Assembly (NCBI GenBank): GCA_000499405.2 | Contig: HG738139.1 | Span: forward strand, 7,526,616-7,590,615 | DNA length: 64,000 bases | DNA from: Onchocerca volvulus | Lineage: Eukaryota > Nematoda > Chromadorea > Rhabditida > Onchocercidae | Direction of reading: 5' to 3' | Shown: piece by piece, positions 28,744-41,575 of the stretch | Layout: each line of letters begins with the position of its first letter | Numbering within the stretch: position 1 is the stretch's first letter | Made by a program: the position numbers and the translations under genes | The notes under the pieces: generated by a model | The model's database searches: none | What the model was told of the DNA's origin: nothing | Seen by the model: only the letters and a program-made list of their open reading frames with translations

Positions 28744-31700
28744 ATGGAAGTTGCTCTAAAGAATGATAGCTTTTGTGCGAATTACGGAGAGTGTCGCTTT
28801 TTGAATAAGCAGAGATCCAAAAAGATCTTCATTGTCGTACGTCGGTCTGATAATCGTTATTTAGCCGTAAAAGTAGAAAAAATTTCCAGCAAAAGACAGA
28901 CTAGAGCAGCAAAGCAGGTAATTGATTCTCATTTAGAGTGGAAAGTAAGACGTAATAACTCTCCATTTAAATCCCGAAGTTGCGCAAATGAAACTTATCA
29001 ATCGTCAAACAATCTTGTAGAATAAAATCATAATATCTTTTTACAACAGTATGGATTCTCTAGAATGGGTGGTTATTTTAACCATAACATTTTAAAATTT
29101 TGTCTCATATCTATCTGATCTTCATTATGTTGAAAGAATCAGAATTTATGATTGACATGAATACGTGTTGCATTGATGATAATATTGAAACATAAGGCAA
29201 TGTTTCTATTACAATACTTTGTTCTGATGAAATAATATCTTTTATTGGATTTTGTCCGTATATGGAACGTCGCATGGTAATTATAAAAGGTTTACTAAAT
29301 AATCGATAATGATTTTTTTCTTTGTATCATGGAAACTTTGAAAGATCAATTTTTCCAGAAAAAAAAAATTAGAAAAGACGCAATTGAGCTAGCTCTCATG
29401 ATTATTTTAATTAAATTAATATTCTCAATTGAAGATTACAATATGTGAGAATAGAAAAAATCAGTATGCTTCAGATATATTCAGTAGCATTATAGCTATT
29501 CCATTTTTAATTAAAAATGTTTTCCTATTACAAATAATTCTATAACAATTATAAAAAGTCCGAAAAACAAAAGGTTTTGTTTTACAGAGTTGACAAATAT
29601 CATCTGTTAGTGATTGCTGCAATAATCAAATAATGAGTTGTAGTTGATTAAAACATATATTAAGTATAGTAAAAAGAGATTAAATCTTTAGAGCTAATTT
29701 GCGAAGCATTTAAAATGAGTAATTGATGTCATAATGCGAAAAGAAATAATCTCATTTTCAAGATACAAATGAAACTAGCAAGTAAAGTTATGCCAAAAGC
29801 GATATAGCTATACATCAAGCCGAAGAAGATAAATAGTAACTATTTCTTACTTTTCCTACTTTATACTTATAGGGAGCATCAATTTTCCTGAATATATTAA
29901 ATGCATGTTGTTTTGAATAATTCTTAAATTTTGCACTAATTTCAATAATTCTTCATATCATAACTTTAATAGTCTCAGATGATATTGTCAGGTTTTTATA
30001 AGCATGATTAATTGCAATGCTATTTCCAGTATTTTCTACAGTAATCTGGTCATATATGAATCTTCTAATCCAAATTTTCATTAGAATATTATTATTGCTG
30101 TTATTAGAACAAGTTTTTTTAATTATAATTTTGATGAAATTGTATCATAGTATATGCGAGAATTAATTGCAGCGCAACAAAGAAGAAAAGAATAATTTAG
30201 AACACGAATATACTGTTTATAGAAATCTTCGAGGAAGAGGAATGCCACACGTGCACTGGTAAGCATTTCAATTTAAATAAATTTTGATTTTAAAAAAAAA
30301 AAAATGAAATGAGGTCTATTATGATTTCAACTTTTTTCCACTCAGGTGGTTCATCTTTCAGTAGTTTAGTGTTGTTACATGTGAAGTATACTATATTCTT
30401 TCTCTCTATTCCAAATTTTTGAACTCTTACTATCACAGAAATAATGCATAAGTTGTCTGTCAGATTTATTATGCTAGTATTTAGCGAAAAGTTTTGTTTT
30501 CTGTGTGATCGCGAAATTTGTTTTATCTTTATTCTTCACCAAATTATCAGTTCCTACTGCCTGTGTTCATAAACAGCCAAATGATATTAGTATTTACGAA
30601 GTTATTATCATTCAACATTCTATCACCTCTATCTATTAAGAAGATACATATTATATATTGTAATGATGTCTTGAAGTTTTGCGGTTTATAAAGGATTTAT
30701 ACATCAAACAGCGAATATTAGACGATATACACTTAAGATATAGGAGATAAATATATGGATGTATCAAGTATTGATATGATTAATGTTTCTATAGGTTTGG
30801 AATTACTGATGGATACAAGGTAATGGTTATGGATCTCATGGGTCCTGCATTGGAAGAGCTTTTTATCTATTGCGATCGACAATTTAGCTTGAAAACAGTT
30901 TTAATGCTTGCTGATCAAATGTTGGATCGAATACAGTGTATGCACGATGTAGGCTATATTCATGGCGATCTTACTGTATGGCTTTTTGAATTTCAGAAGT
31001 TATTTTTCACTAGGATATATCTTTCTGGAAAATAAAAAATACTTTTTTCCTTTTCATAAAGCAATGACCAAAGTAATTTGCTATCATTAAAAAAATGACA
31101 AATGAATGGAGCAGTTTATTGGTTCTGATGATTATTTTGCTCTTTTAAAATCTATTTAGTCTAGATGCATTTCTGATCATAATCACTTTAGTTACTTCCG
31201 ACAATGCTTATATTAAGAAAACTGTAACAAATTTTTTCAGCCAGATTCTTTTGTGATGGGCATAGAAAAAAATCTCGCTAAAGTTTATTTGGTAAACATG
31301 AAGTTCGCATCGAAATATATTAAAATCCATAAATCTCGTAAACATATTCCATATGAAGAAAATGTAGTAAGTTAATAGTTATGGCACTTTTCTTAAAAGT
31401 TTTGATAATAGACGCAGGAACGGCTTAGTTTTCGAAAACATTTAAGTCATTTGATTCAACTTTTGATAAAATTATTTACTTGATAATTTCAGGAATTTTT
31501 TGGCTCGCTTTGCTTTGCATCTCTTAACAGACATTTGAGCACAGTTGCATCCAGACGAGATGATATAGAATCTTACATTTATATAATTTTATATTTTCTC
31601 AAGTAAGTTAGTTACTAACTAACTTAGTGAATTCGAAATGACTGAGGATATAATATTTTCATCCTTTTTTTTTTTCTTTTTTTAACATTAAGCAGTTTCA

Positions 31701-33494
31701 GAGGAAATTTGCCTTGGCAGATGTATGGAAATTCTAATGAACAAATTTTGGAAATCAAAACATCAATTTCAATAGAAGTGATTTTTCCATAAACATCGAC
31801 GTAGAAATCCTTATTTGCTTAAGTGTCAATTGAGACATATTTTGTAAAATTCATTAAAAATCTGACAGTATTTCTTATAAACTATTCAACTTACATCAAT
31901 GTTTGGATGATCAAGCTGGTTTTAATTCAAGTTTATAGACTTTAATTGGTTATGAGGATAATTATTTGTAACATCGGAAAATTTCGCAGCATAATGTTCA
32001 GTTACCAATTCTTTTGGAACCGAGATTAAAAGCTACGTTTGATTATCGCTTGTCGCATTTATTTCAGAATCTTTGTCATGGATTGCCTGTCCAATTCTCA
32101 ATGGTGCTCAACTACTGCCGTGCCCTGAAATTCGAAGATGAACCTGATTATTTATTTATTCGATATCTGTTCCGAGACTTATTCAAATCACTGGGGTATG
32201 AGGTATTGTTTGCAGCGCTCAATCAGCGCTTTATTTTTGAACGGTTCATTTATATCGTTTTTCTTTTTAGAAGATTCATATTACAGAAAATTAGGGAAGT
32301 TAAGAATTTAAGACAAAGTGATTCTTGGATATTTATGAGATGAAAGATGAATTCTTGAATAATTCTTAGTGCATATATTGAATTTCATCATAGTGCGATT
32401 TATTTCAGTAATACATCGCTTAGCTTAGGTAAAGTGAAAGTAAAAAGCACATTCGCAATTACGCAAAAGTATACCGTATCGTTGCTGTCTAAATCTTATT
32501 AACCAATAGGAGTTAGTCTGCGTAAACAGTAGCAAATCAGCATCTGAAAACAGTGCTTTTTGTTGAATTTCAATGCTTATTTATACTTTCCCTATATTTT
32601 TTGTATTATTCAACTACATAACACCAAGATTGCACGGGAATAGTAAAGGGAAAAGAGTCGGCAAAGGGTTTTCTTCATTGTTCAATTCTTCTCGGAAGAA
32701 TTCCAGATTAATAATTCTAGGAAAATAGGAATAACAAATTTGTAGTTCGTATCATTCCCGAGCCAGTAGTACTTATTTGTCGTTGCATGTCTAACTTTTT
32801 CAATAATACATATCTGCTGATAATGTTAAAGCTAACATGAGAAAATATTCTCAAAGGATACAAAAATGCTTTTTCAACTTGCAAGGATATGGAAAGATTT
32901 AGCGAATAATCAAAGAAACTAAATTCGATTAGGATTGTGAAAATTTGTCTAACTTACTGAAGAAAAAATGCGATAACGATACTAGATACTAGGCATAATT
33001 CTTGATTCAATTTAAAACTTATATTGATGTTTTTGTGCAAGAAATATTTGTTTAGAAATATGTTTGATGTGCATTTTCATCTTCTCTAAATTTCTGAGTA
33101 ACCGTTCAAATTGTGATTGAAATTTAAAGGCGCTTTATAATACAATTTATAAATATGCACTGATGTGTCTTAATTTATCAGATTCATTCTCGGGAATAAT
33201 TGATATCTTTCAATTATTTCTGTCTGAAATTCTAGATTCTTATAGATCTTTTCTTATGTTGATATCCCTAATTGGTAAAGCATGACAAGGCATGTGCTTG
33301 AAAAGGTAGACGTATGAAATGAAATGATTTGATGATGAATATTTTGAGAATTTCTCAAAAATCGATTTATAGCCATCGAGATATGCATGCATCAGATAAA
33401 TTTTATTGATGTACCACGTATCATCAGTAGTTACCATTTCTTTTTTCAGGAAGATTGGAATTTTGATTGGATGCTGCGTTATTGCTCAAAATGA
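28744..33494 (+). CDS. CK1-family predicted pseudokinase
   Basis: Eight exons: 28744-28917, 30173-30258, 30795-30975, 31241-31366, 31493-31602, 31702-31777, 32068-32202 and 33450-33494, 310 residues with an uninterrupted frame. The introns sit at the same seven positions and phases as in the two CK1 genes upstream. CK1 landmarks remain: [40 protein letters not shown] and a final FDWML. Lys43 in AVK and the helix-C Glu persist. The catalytic motifs do not: the Gly-rich loop has no glycine (NKQRSKKIFI), HRDIKPDN has become HGDLTPDS (143-150), and DFG has become NMK (166-168). Loss of the metal-binding Asp, the loop Asn and Lys predicts no phosphotransfer. The C-terminal tail is cut to CSK. All introns are GT-AG; introns 1 and 7 exceed 1.2 kb. 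A decaying gene is the alternative, but eight exons in frame argue against it. Confidence 0.85.
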
Positions 33495-36400
33495 TAGCTA
33501 GATGAAACTTCATAAATTGGATATGCATTGTAATGAATGATCTCAATTTTTATCCACTTCTTTAATTTTTGTTTAAAACGAAATGCATATCTTAACGTAT
33601 ATTGTAGCAGAAGTATATGTCTTCACATTAACCGAGATGTGCTTAACGAGACAATCATTTTCCATTAACATATTTATAATTTTTATTTATCATAGAATTT
33701 TTATGTTCTCATTAATTCTTTGAGCATCTGGAAACTTCTCACAAAATTTCTTGATACTGTGGAATATATTTAGTTTATTCTTAAAAAAAAAAAAAATGAA
33801 TTTTCACTTAATTTCGCTATAATTTTTCAATCAAGTTTTGCTTTGGAAAAATTAAAATTTTAATGTTTTAATGGATCAAAAGATATTCATGAAAAGAATA
33901 ATAAAGGTTAAGTCGATACCTTAGGTTATACCAAGTTGTATGTATGTATGTATGTATGTGATAAAAGATATGTTCATTCAAGATAGAATCTAAGAATATC
34001 TTTAATTTAAAGATAGCTTCTTATCTTAAAATGTAAATTAGGCTTGGTACTTTAAATACTTAGCCTTAGGCTTCGATAAAAATTATAAGAAATAAAAAAC
34101 TGAAGAGAAGAGAAAGAGAAGATAAGGTGAAAAAATCCTCAAAAAGTCTAAGAATATGAATGTGAAGATACTGTTGCCCTGTTTCTGTTGAAAAAAAAAA
34201 AAAAAAAACTATGCATTAAATGTAATCGGTGGATTTATCTTACTTCCCTTCTTCCACTTAAGTATTTCTTGGTAGCGAACTTTCTTTGATCTTTTTGTCG
34301 ATTACATCGCGTTCTCTTACGTTTTCAATAGGAACTACAATCGATTCAATAATTCCAAAAAATCATCTTGCAATAATGATTGATATGATAAGGATATATG
34401 TATCATGCAGGATTGAAGAATTATCTCAATGAATTCGAAATTATGCAAAATTTTAACTGAGTTGAATCATTCGTGTGCTCGAAAATTTGTATTTTTCGAA
34501 GCAGCAAGCTCGAATGCTGTAACATCAAATGGTATTAATAATAGTTGTTGTGGCAAAAGCTTCAAAATCAGCAAAAACACGAGTGCCATGTCTTAATCTT
34601 GAGAATATTTTACGATGAATTCGATTTATTGTTGTATTCTTTAAATACATTTCAACATCACATCATTACTGCGATATATTTGCAATATTTGACGATGAAA
34701 AGTGTTCTTCCGAAATATTTTACTTTGTTTAATCAGAGAAGAGAGAGAGAGAGATGATGAAAATAATGAGCTGTTTATGTTTGTGCACGTAGTTGAATTC
34801 TGAAAATCTCATTATAGATTCTGAAATCCATTGGGGGTGAGAATTCTATGATGATATATTTAGCACTGAATCCTGAACATTATGATCATCAAGTAGTCAG
34901 TGATAGTTTTCGTGGTAGTCGGTTAGCACAGGGAAGGAGGAACGGAGAATTTTCTCGGTAGTGGCGTTTAAATTATCTGTAATAATTATTTACTGGAATA
35001 TTTCTCTGATATAGCCAAATGAGTTGATTGGTTCGAGCTTTTTGTTTTTTTGATCATTTCTCTGATGTAGTTTGTGTTGCTGTTGTTTATATTGAAATAA
35101 TTCATATACTGACCACAAGAATTTCTTGTTGGGTATTCAAACCTGTCTAGGGGATCCAATCTCTGTGTATCGAAGGAATATTCTCATGGGAAAAGCCGCT
35201 TTTTTTTCTCGAAATTATCAGTTCAGTGATATGGGTAATGTTAGGAGAATGTGATGATGAAATTTGCTTTTGAGAGAATGGCAAAATCATGGAAAAGCAA
35301 GAAAAGTTAAATGTGATCAGTGTAGAATATCATCTTCAATATCTATCATTTGCCAAGTTGAACAAGAAAAACTCTTTTCATTTTTCCATATTTTTGTTTT
35401 CCTGTTTTCCAACCGTTCGGTACTTTCTTTAAAATTCCACGACTACTTATCAAAAGATGCATACTTTGTAAAATTCCCTTCGCTTTCTCTTCTGTACTCG
35501 AGATTCTATCGAAGTTAAGTGAGCCATACTTTACTGGGACTAGAGATTTGCAAGCTTTTCAGGCCACCAATTTAACTTTCATGAAATATGCAGGAAACGG
35601 AAAAAGTTCGCCTTTTTAAAGATTTATCAATTCAGAAATGAACTGAACATCATTGGTCGCCACACTTTCCGATTTTTCGATGTAGTATCAAACTTTGCTA
35701 AATTGAATTGATTAAAAAATTGAATTATTACAAAGGTTATGTTTTCATAAAGAAGTAAACTTATCTTAGAACACAAACACATATTTCTAAAAAGGAATCA
35801 ATTAAATTAGTTATTTCATATATTTGTTGGACTCATGCTTTAACTGCCACATTAGACTATAATCTTGAACATAAATCAAAAAAACTGCAGAAACAAACTT
35901 TGTGTTGATAATAATTCTACTTTATCGATAAATAATGGAAAACAATTCAGAGGAATTATCTGCTAAATCTATTCTTATATATCATTGAATTAAGCTCCTT
36001 TAAAGACGACTTCAAAAAGCTTTTTTTAAATCCATTTTAAAATAGATTATTTTCGAATTAAATAAAATTTGAAAGTATTACGTAATAGACATACTTGGCA
36101 CAAATAACAGAACTAATGATGTGCTTTTCTTCTCTGATATTTGAAATAATTCATATCAATCCTTTTGACAACAATGCACTAAGAGCCAGAAAATTTCGAT
36201 CAATAACAATTCTAACAGATATTTCATCTCAATTAACGATTTAATAAGGAAGAATTATAAAAGTTATTTTTCGAAAAGATTCAAAATTTGTGATAAATTT
36301 CAATGCTGTGTTCACTTATTCGAAAAGTGTTGACACAAATTGGTCGATAGAAGTAGAATCTTCCATTTTGCAGACAAGAATTCTATTTATCTTATTTTTG

Positions 36401-37884
36401 ACTTCAAACTTTCAAATTATTTTAATAGACTTTGGATTGAAAAGAATTCTCGTCTTGTGCGCCGTCGAATTTCTCTTCTTTTTCTTGTTTTCTTCAATGA
36501 GCAGTACTGTTGCATGAAAAATTCAAAGATTATGATAAATGATAAGATTATACTACTTCAAACGAAGAAGAACTTCCATTCCATTGAAAAGAAGAAGCAC
36601 TGCTTAAAGATGAAATATTTCAAGTTTGATGATAGCAGCATAAAAATGGATGATAAAATCAAGAAAGTATAGTGTGCAACAGATGAATTAATAAAAGTCT
36701 AAAATATAGAAGAAAGAAAATAATATTCATATTCTGCTTGGTAAACTATATCTAATGTTCTATTGAGTTTGAGTATCTGATATATTCAGATATAAATTCC
36801 GATATATTTGTTTATCTGAAACTTTTTAGAAAACATATCAATCCTGTTTGTATACAATATAGAAAATTGATAAGATCAGGAATTTTATAGATCTTCCGAA
36901 GTTTATCTTCGACATCATTTAAATCTGAGAAACAAATCAACCTTTTGGAAATTGTTTATTATCGGAACTTGCTTTTATCGAAAATATTTAAATTTCGATT
37001 TCTTTACTTAATCTCTACTTTTTTATTACCTTTCATGAGAACTCTGCAAACTTTTCCATAATAGGTAGAGATTCACGCTGTAAAATATTCCAATTTCTTA
37101 CTTTTAAGAAATTTTTCATTCCCTTCAACAAACTATCAATCGTATCCATTTTTTTTTTTATAAACATATTTATCACAACTGATTTCCACAAAATTACTCA
37201 TTTCTTTCTTCTTTATTTTTACTATCTGTTCGTAACATTCATAATTTATGCGGTTATTGACATACTAATTATTTCATGTTAATTAATTAACTTTTAGTGA
37301 TTTCATTTCATTGAAAAAAGCTAGTGCTCACGTACAACGGACGGGGTATATTCTCTAATTTCGAACAAAACTGGAAGATATTTTGAAGGATCAAATGATC
37401 AACCATTCATCAGTTCAGGACTTAACATCGAATTTCTTTATGACGACAAGCTGTCCCGAAATTTTGGATCTATGATCCGTGAATGGCTCTGAAGTGAGGC
37501 GGGAAGAGGTCAAGGAAATGGAATAAGGTCAGTTCATTTTGCTTATTATTGATTAAAAAATAATCAATTGAAAATCACTGACTTGTAGCAATTCACCCGG
37601 AAAGCACTGAAAATATCGATCCGGAAAGTATCTGCAATTATCGACCGGGTATTACACATAACATTTGCAAATCTATGGAAAAATATGTCACTGAAATTTA
37701 TTGAAACATCAGAATTCGCAAAGCGACTCCATGCATTTCATTTCAAGTTGTTGTTGGTTTAAAGATTGGTGACGCTGGAATTGATGTCGAAGGAATAAGG
37801 ATAAGGCTGGGGAGTCCGTGGTGTTATTTAATGTATTTTTGAATTGAGGGACTCAAAGTTATTGCAGGATCACCAGAAATCGCC
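33495..37884. other. long intergenic stretch
   Basis: 4.4 kb, the longest gap in the window. No supported exon. It holds a (TATG)n microsatellite, an A run near 34190-34208 and a short GA run near 34741-34755. The final 550 bases (from about 37330) are less AT-rich and probably contain the promoter and 5'UTR of the SMARCE1 gene. Open frames such as 35264-35518 and 36340-36672 are AT-rich chance frames. Confidence 0.5.
33937..33960. repeat. (TATG)n microsatellite
   Basis: Five to six perfect TGTA/TATG units in an AT-rich intergenic region. Confidence 0.9.
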
Positions 37885-40818
37885 ATGTTTCGACATCCGC
37901 CTCCACGACCGTCAAGTCAGGCATGTCATTTTTCCTTAGCCATCACGTCATTTCTTGATGCTTTTTAAATCCAAAAATAAGTTTTTTCTTTTAGGCTCGT
38001 TGAAACTGACAAGAATAAGCTTCAAGTTTCGGAAATAAATTTCATTTCCTTTATCCAAAAAAAATATCAGTTCAAGATTATTTATATTACTGAAAGATTC
38101 CATTTTATTTTCAGAATGATAGCAATTCGCTTAAACCGCCAAAACCGCCAGATCGTCCATTGGTTCCATATATGAGGTTTAGCCGAAAAATGTGGGCCAA
38201 AGTAGGAATGCTTCCGGAAAATTTTTCAATCGCTGTTGTTAAATCATTTTATATTATATTCTTACTTTTGCTGTTGGCCAAATTTTCTTTTTTTTTTTTT
38301 TTTTTTGAAAGTCTCCTGATAAAAATCCGGTAAATTATTTGGAGAAAATATTTTTTTAGGTACGTGCTGAAAATCCAGATAGTCAGTTATGGGATATCGG
38401 AAAAGTGATTGGCCAGATGTGGCGAGATGCTCCAGAATCGGAAAAAGCCATATATCATCAGGTTGTTTACAAAATTCCTGAAAAAAACTTTGATCTACAT
38501 AATTTTACTTGATAAGCAGTAATGCATAATTATTTAAATTCGATTTCCCTTTTATTTAAATTTAAATTTATAAGTTTTCTTTTTTGAAGGAGTATGACAT
38601 TGAACGGCAAGAATATGAGAAGGCATTGAAAGCTTATCATAATTCGGCTGCTTATCAGCAGTATTTGTCAGCAAAAAATCGAGCAAAAGTTAGCGATAAA
38701 TCAAATACTGTTGGCGGTGTAATTGCTGGTTAGAACATTTGATTTGTTATCAGTTTTTCAGTCTTTCACTAATTCATCTACATTAGAAATTAGAGTTAAA
38801 TCAAAATAAATTCACAGCGCCAAATATTATCCCTTATTCATTATAAAGTTATGTTATTTACTATACAATGATTTTTTAAGAAGCATACCGAAAGTGAAGG
38901 AGAAATTAGTGGAAATTAAGTTACCACTTAGGAGTTTATAAGTCTTTAATTTGCAACGATAAGTTATTATTCGAATGCTCGTTGAGTCACTATATTTTGC
39001 AGCTAGTCGCGGTCGTTTAGATACAGGAGGTGTCGTCATTCAGCCAGTGGAAGATGAAGAGCTCGGTGATCTATCTTCTCGCCGAATTGCTGCTGTTAGG
39101 TTTGTTAGTTTCCGGAAATTAAAAGTTAATTATTTATGTAGCTATCACTATGAAAGACTAGTCGATCTAAGGCTTCAGTGTATTATAAAATAGGCAAAAA
39201 GTTGTCTATTTTTTGTTACAGATTCGATCGAAATCATCGTCTTATAGCGGATCTCTTTAGTGGCAATGTTGTCACCGATACTCGAACAGTTCTTGCTCAG
39301 AATCGTATCGAAATGCTGAAGAAGCAAGCGACTTCATTGGCTCTGCATCAAGTAAGTTTTACTAATACATGTATTGTCTTCAATTTTTATGAAATGTATT
39401 CAACGATTCTTTATGATAATCTTCATTGAGTAAAGATAAAAACTTTGTAGCATTCTGAAACGGCTTTTTTTTTCAGCATTGTAATACCTGAAATATGAAA
39501 ATAAAATTATTATCTCATGCTTTTTTCAGACAATTGACAACATTAGCAGAATGAAACTCAATTTAAATAGTTAAAGTTTTCAGAGTAAGCTTGAAGAAGA
39601 ACTCAAGAAATTGAACGAAGTTTTTCAAACCAAAAAACGTTCAATGGAAATTGCATCGGAAGAATTTGGAGCAAAATTGAAAAAAGTATGTGAGGAAAAA
39701 CCTCAGGTTAGTTATCAAAGGTCAAGATCATTATCCCGTTATTATCCAACACTTCATTCTTCATTCTGAATTTCTGCTGACTTCAAAGTATTAAAAACGA
39801 TAAAACAGCTTGAGATTGAATAGTTAGCCTTCTATTATTGTGATCGTTTTAAGATATAACTTTGGTTCCAAAGTAATTTACTCGATATGGTTCCAAAGGA
39901 ATCGAAGTTATACTTTAATTTGAAATTAATAGATTCTATAGTTTCCCTTGGCACATTTAATATCTGTGAAAGTAAGTTTCAGAAGGGAACTTAATCTATA
40001 AACTTAAATTTATGTGCCGTGTTTTGCATTTTGCATTAGAGAGAACTGCTTGCAGCTTGATGAAGCAAAATATGCATCTATGGTCGATGATTGGTCAGAA
40101 AAGTTACTAAATGCTTATGAAGACTACAAAGCTAAGCAAGAAGCTTTACGTGCAAAACAAAGTAAGTTATGCTTGCAGTTTTCTTTTATAATCACGAGTA
40201 ATCGAAGCGATAGATTTCAGTATTTCATTAGTTAAAAATAAAGCAAAAAAATTTTGTTGCGAATTAGTTTTTCTTTCGTTATCTCCTACAAATATTGATA
40301 TTTATCCCGTAACAAAATGACGAAAGGTTAGCTTGAATTTACGTCAGGCTTGTTTTGAACATCTCTGATCATGATTTAAAGTTTTGTTAAATCAGATGTT
40401 ATCAAGATTGCATCAATTATTTTATTTCTGGATGAAAGAGACTGATATCTTTCGCACTTTTTTTTTCTTTTAAATTTGATGTACAGGAATTGAAACTGAA
40501 ACTCTTCTTATTTCATCTTTTTCAGTGGTAGAGCGAGAGCAATTGGCGGAAGAAACGCCAATACTGTATCGTCTAACTGTGGGCGATTCATCCCCTTCAC
40601 CCAAAAATAAAATAACTGATGAAGCTGAGCAGCAACAACATGCAACTAGTTTCCCTGTTACTTCTGCTACTGACGCAGACGTCTCATCTGTTGCTTCAGC
40701 AAAAACTCCCGCAACTGGAGAAGAAACTGGAAAGTTAACCCAAGACCATCAGGAACAGCCGATTAAGCAAGCATCAATAGATCCATCAACTCTAGAAGTA
40801 TCAGGAGAGATTCCTTGA
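37885..40818 (+). CDS. swsn-3: SWI/SNF complex subunit SMARCE1/BAF57 (SWSN-3-like)
   Basis: Nine exons: 37885-37920, 38115-38201, 38360-38461, 38590-38728, 39003-39099, 39222-39351, 39584-39706, 40056-40161 and 40526-40818, 370 residues. An HMG box spans about residues 20-95, beginning [20 protein letters not shown] and including [14 protein letters not shown]; it is followed by the BAF57-specific [20 protein letters not shown]. Then come [17 protein letters not shown], which matches the family's FQRNHRLI segment, a coiled coil ([20 protein letters not shown]) and an acidic, Gln/Thr-rich tail. The protein binds DNA through the HMG box in the BAF chromatin-remodelling complex. Intron 1 begins with GC (CAG|GCATGT, donor at 37921); a nearby GT donor would shift the frame into a stop. 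An AATAAA lies only 16 bases after the stop. Confidence 0.93.
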
Positions 40819-41575
40819 GCTCACTCTGCTAAAAATAAAAAATATAAAAGTAAAAAAAAAAAAAAAGTTTAACTATACAATGGGGTTACCTTTGTAAAGG
40901 TTTTTTTGAGTTTAAGAAAATTTTTTTCTTCATTTTTATAGTTGAATAGCAAAGTCAGTTCGAAACGCGTTTACAAGAGGTACTCTGATTCGGCTGTTTA
41001 AGCATATAACTTACATATGTTCTAAAGAAAGATCTTATCGAAATATGCCTGGAAAACAAATTTATATTTTCTTTTTGGTACTCATGATGTATGTACAAAA
41101 TGTGTTTAGATTTTCATTTTTGAATTTATAAAAGTTTCAATTGATAAAAGTTTACAAGTTAGTCTATTTCTTTTTTGGTGAAACAGTTGAGTTTTTCTTT
41201 AGACTTCAGTTTTCCGAAAATTTGTTTTTACATTCTCGTTTCATTTTTCGAATTTAATATGTCCAGTATCTTTTGTAATATGTGTAACATAGCAAGAAAT
41301 TTGCTTAAGTTCTTGGATGCAGTGGATAAAATCGATCATTGCGATTGAGAAAATCTCATGAAAATATTGTAAATAATCTAATGGAATTTATTTGTCTAAA
41401 AATTTAGTTTTTTTTTTTTTTTTTTTTTTTTTTTGAAGTTTTTTGAACCAATAAATAGAAGGAAAGTGAGAGATAGAAACGAAAAACAATCAAAATATTA
41501 CTGTATTCAGGACTGAATTTCATGAACTTGTCTTGTCTTGGCTTTTATTTTTTCGGAATATTGGGTATATGAAAA
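40819..41575. other. intergenic stretch with long poly-T tract
   Basis: Contains a run of 27 T at 41408-41434, the longest homopolymer in the window. It is the spacer between SMARCE1 and PPCS, both on the plus strand and about 0.76 kb apart. Confidence 0.6.
40834..40839 (+). terminator. candidate polyadenylation signal after SMARCE1
   Basis: AATAAA starts 16 bases after the stop codon, followed by an A-rich run. A very short 3'UTR would result; later signals are also possible. Confidence 0.4.

Noticed and set aside
32014..32343. Longer form of pseudokinase exon 7 beginning at an upstream AG
   Set aside because: The acceptor at 32067 gives 135 nt, exactly the size of the homologous exon in both paralogues.
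36340..36672. 110-codon plus-strand frame
   Set aside because: Lys/Phe/Ile-rich chance frame in AT-rich intergenic DNA with no splice partners.
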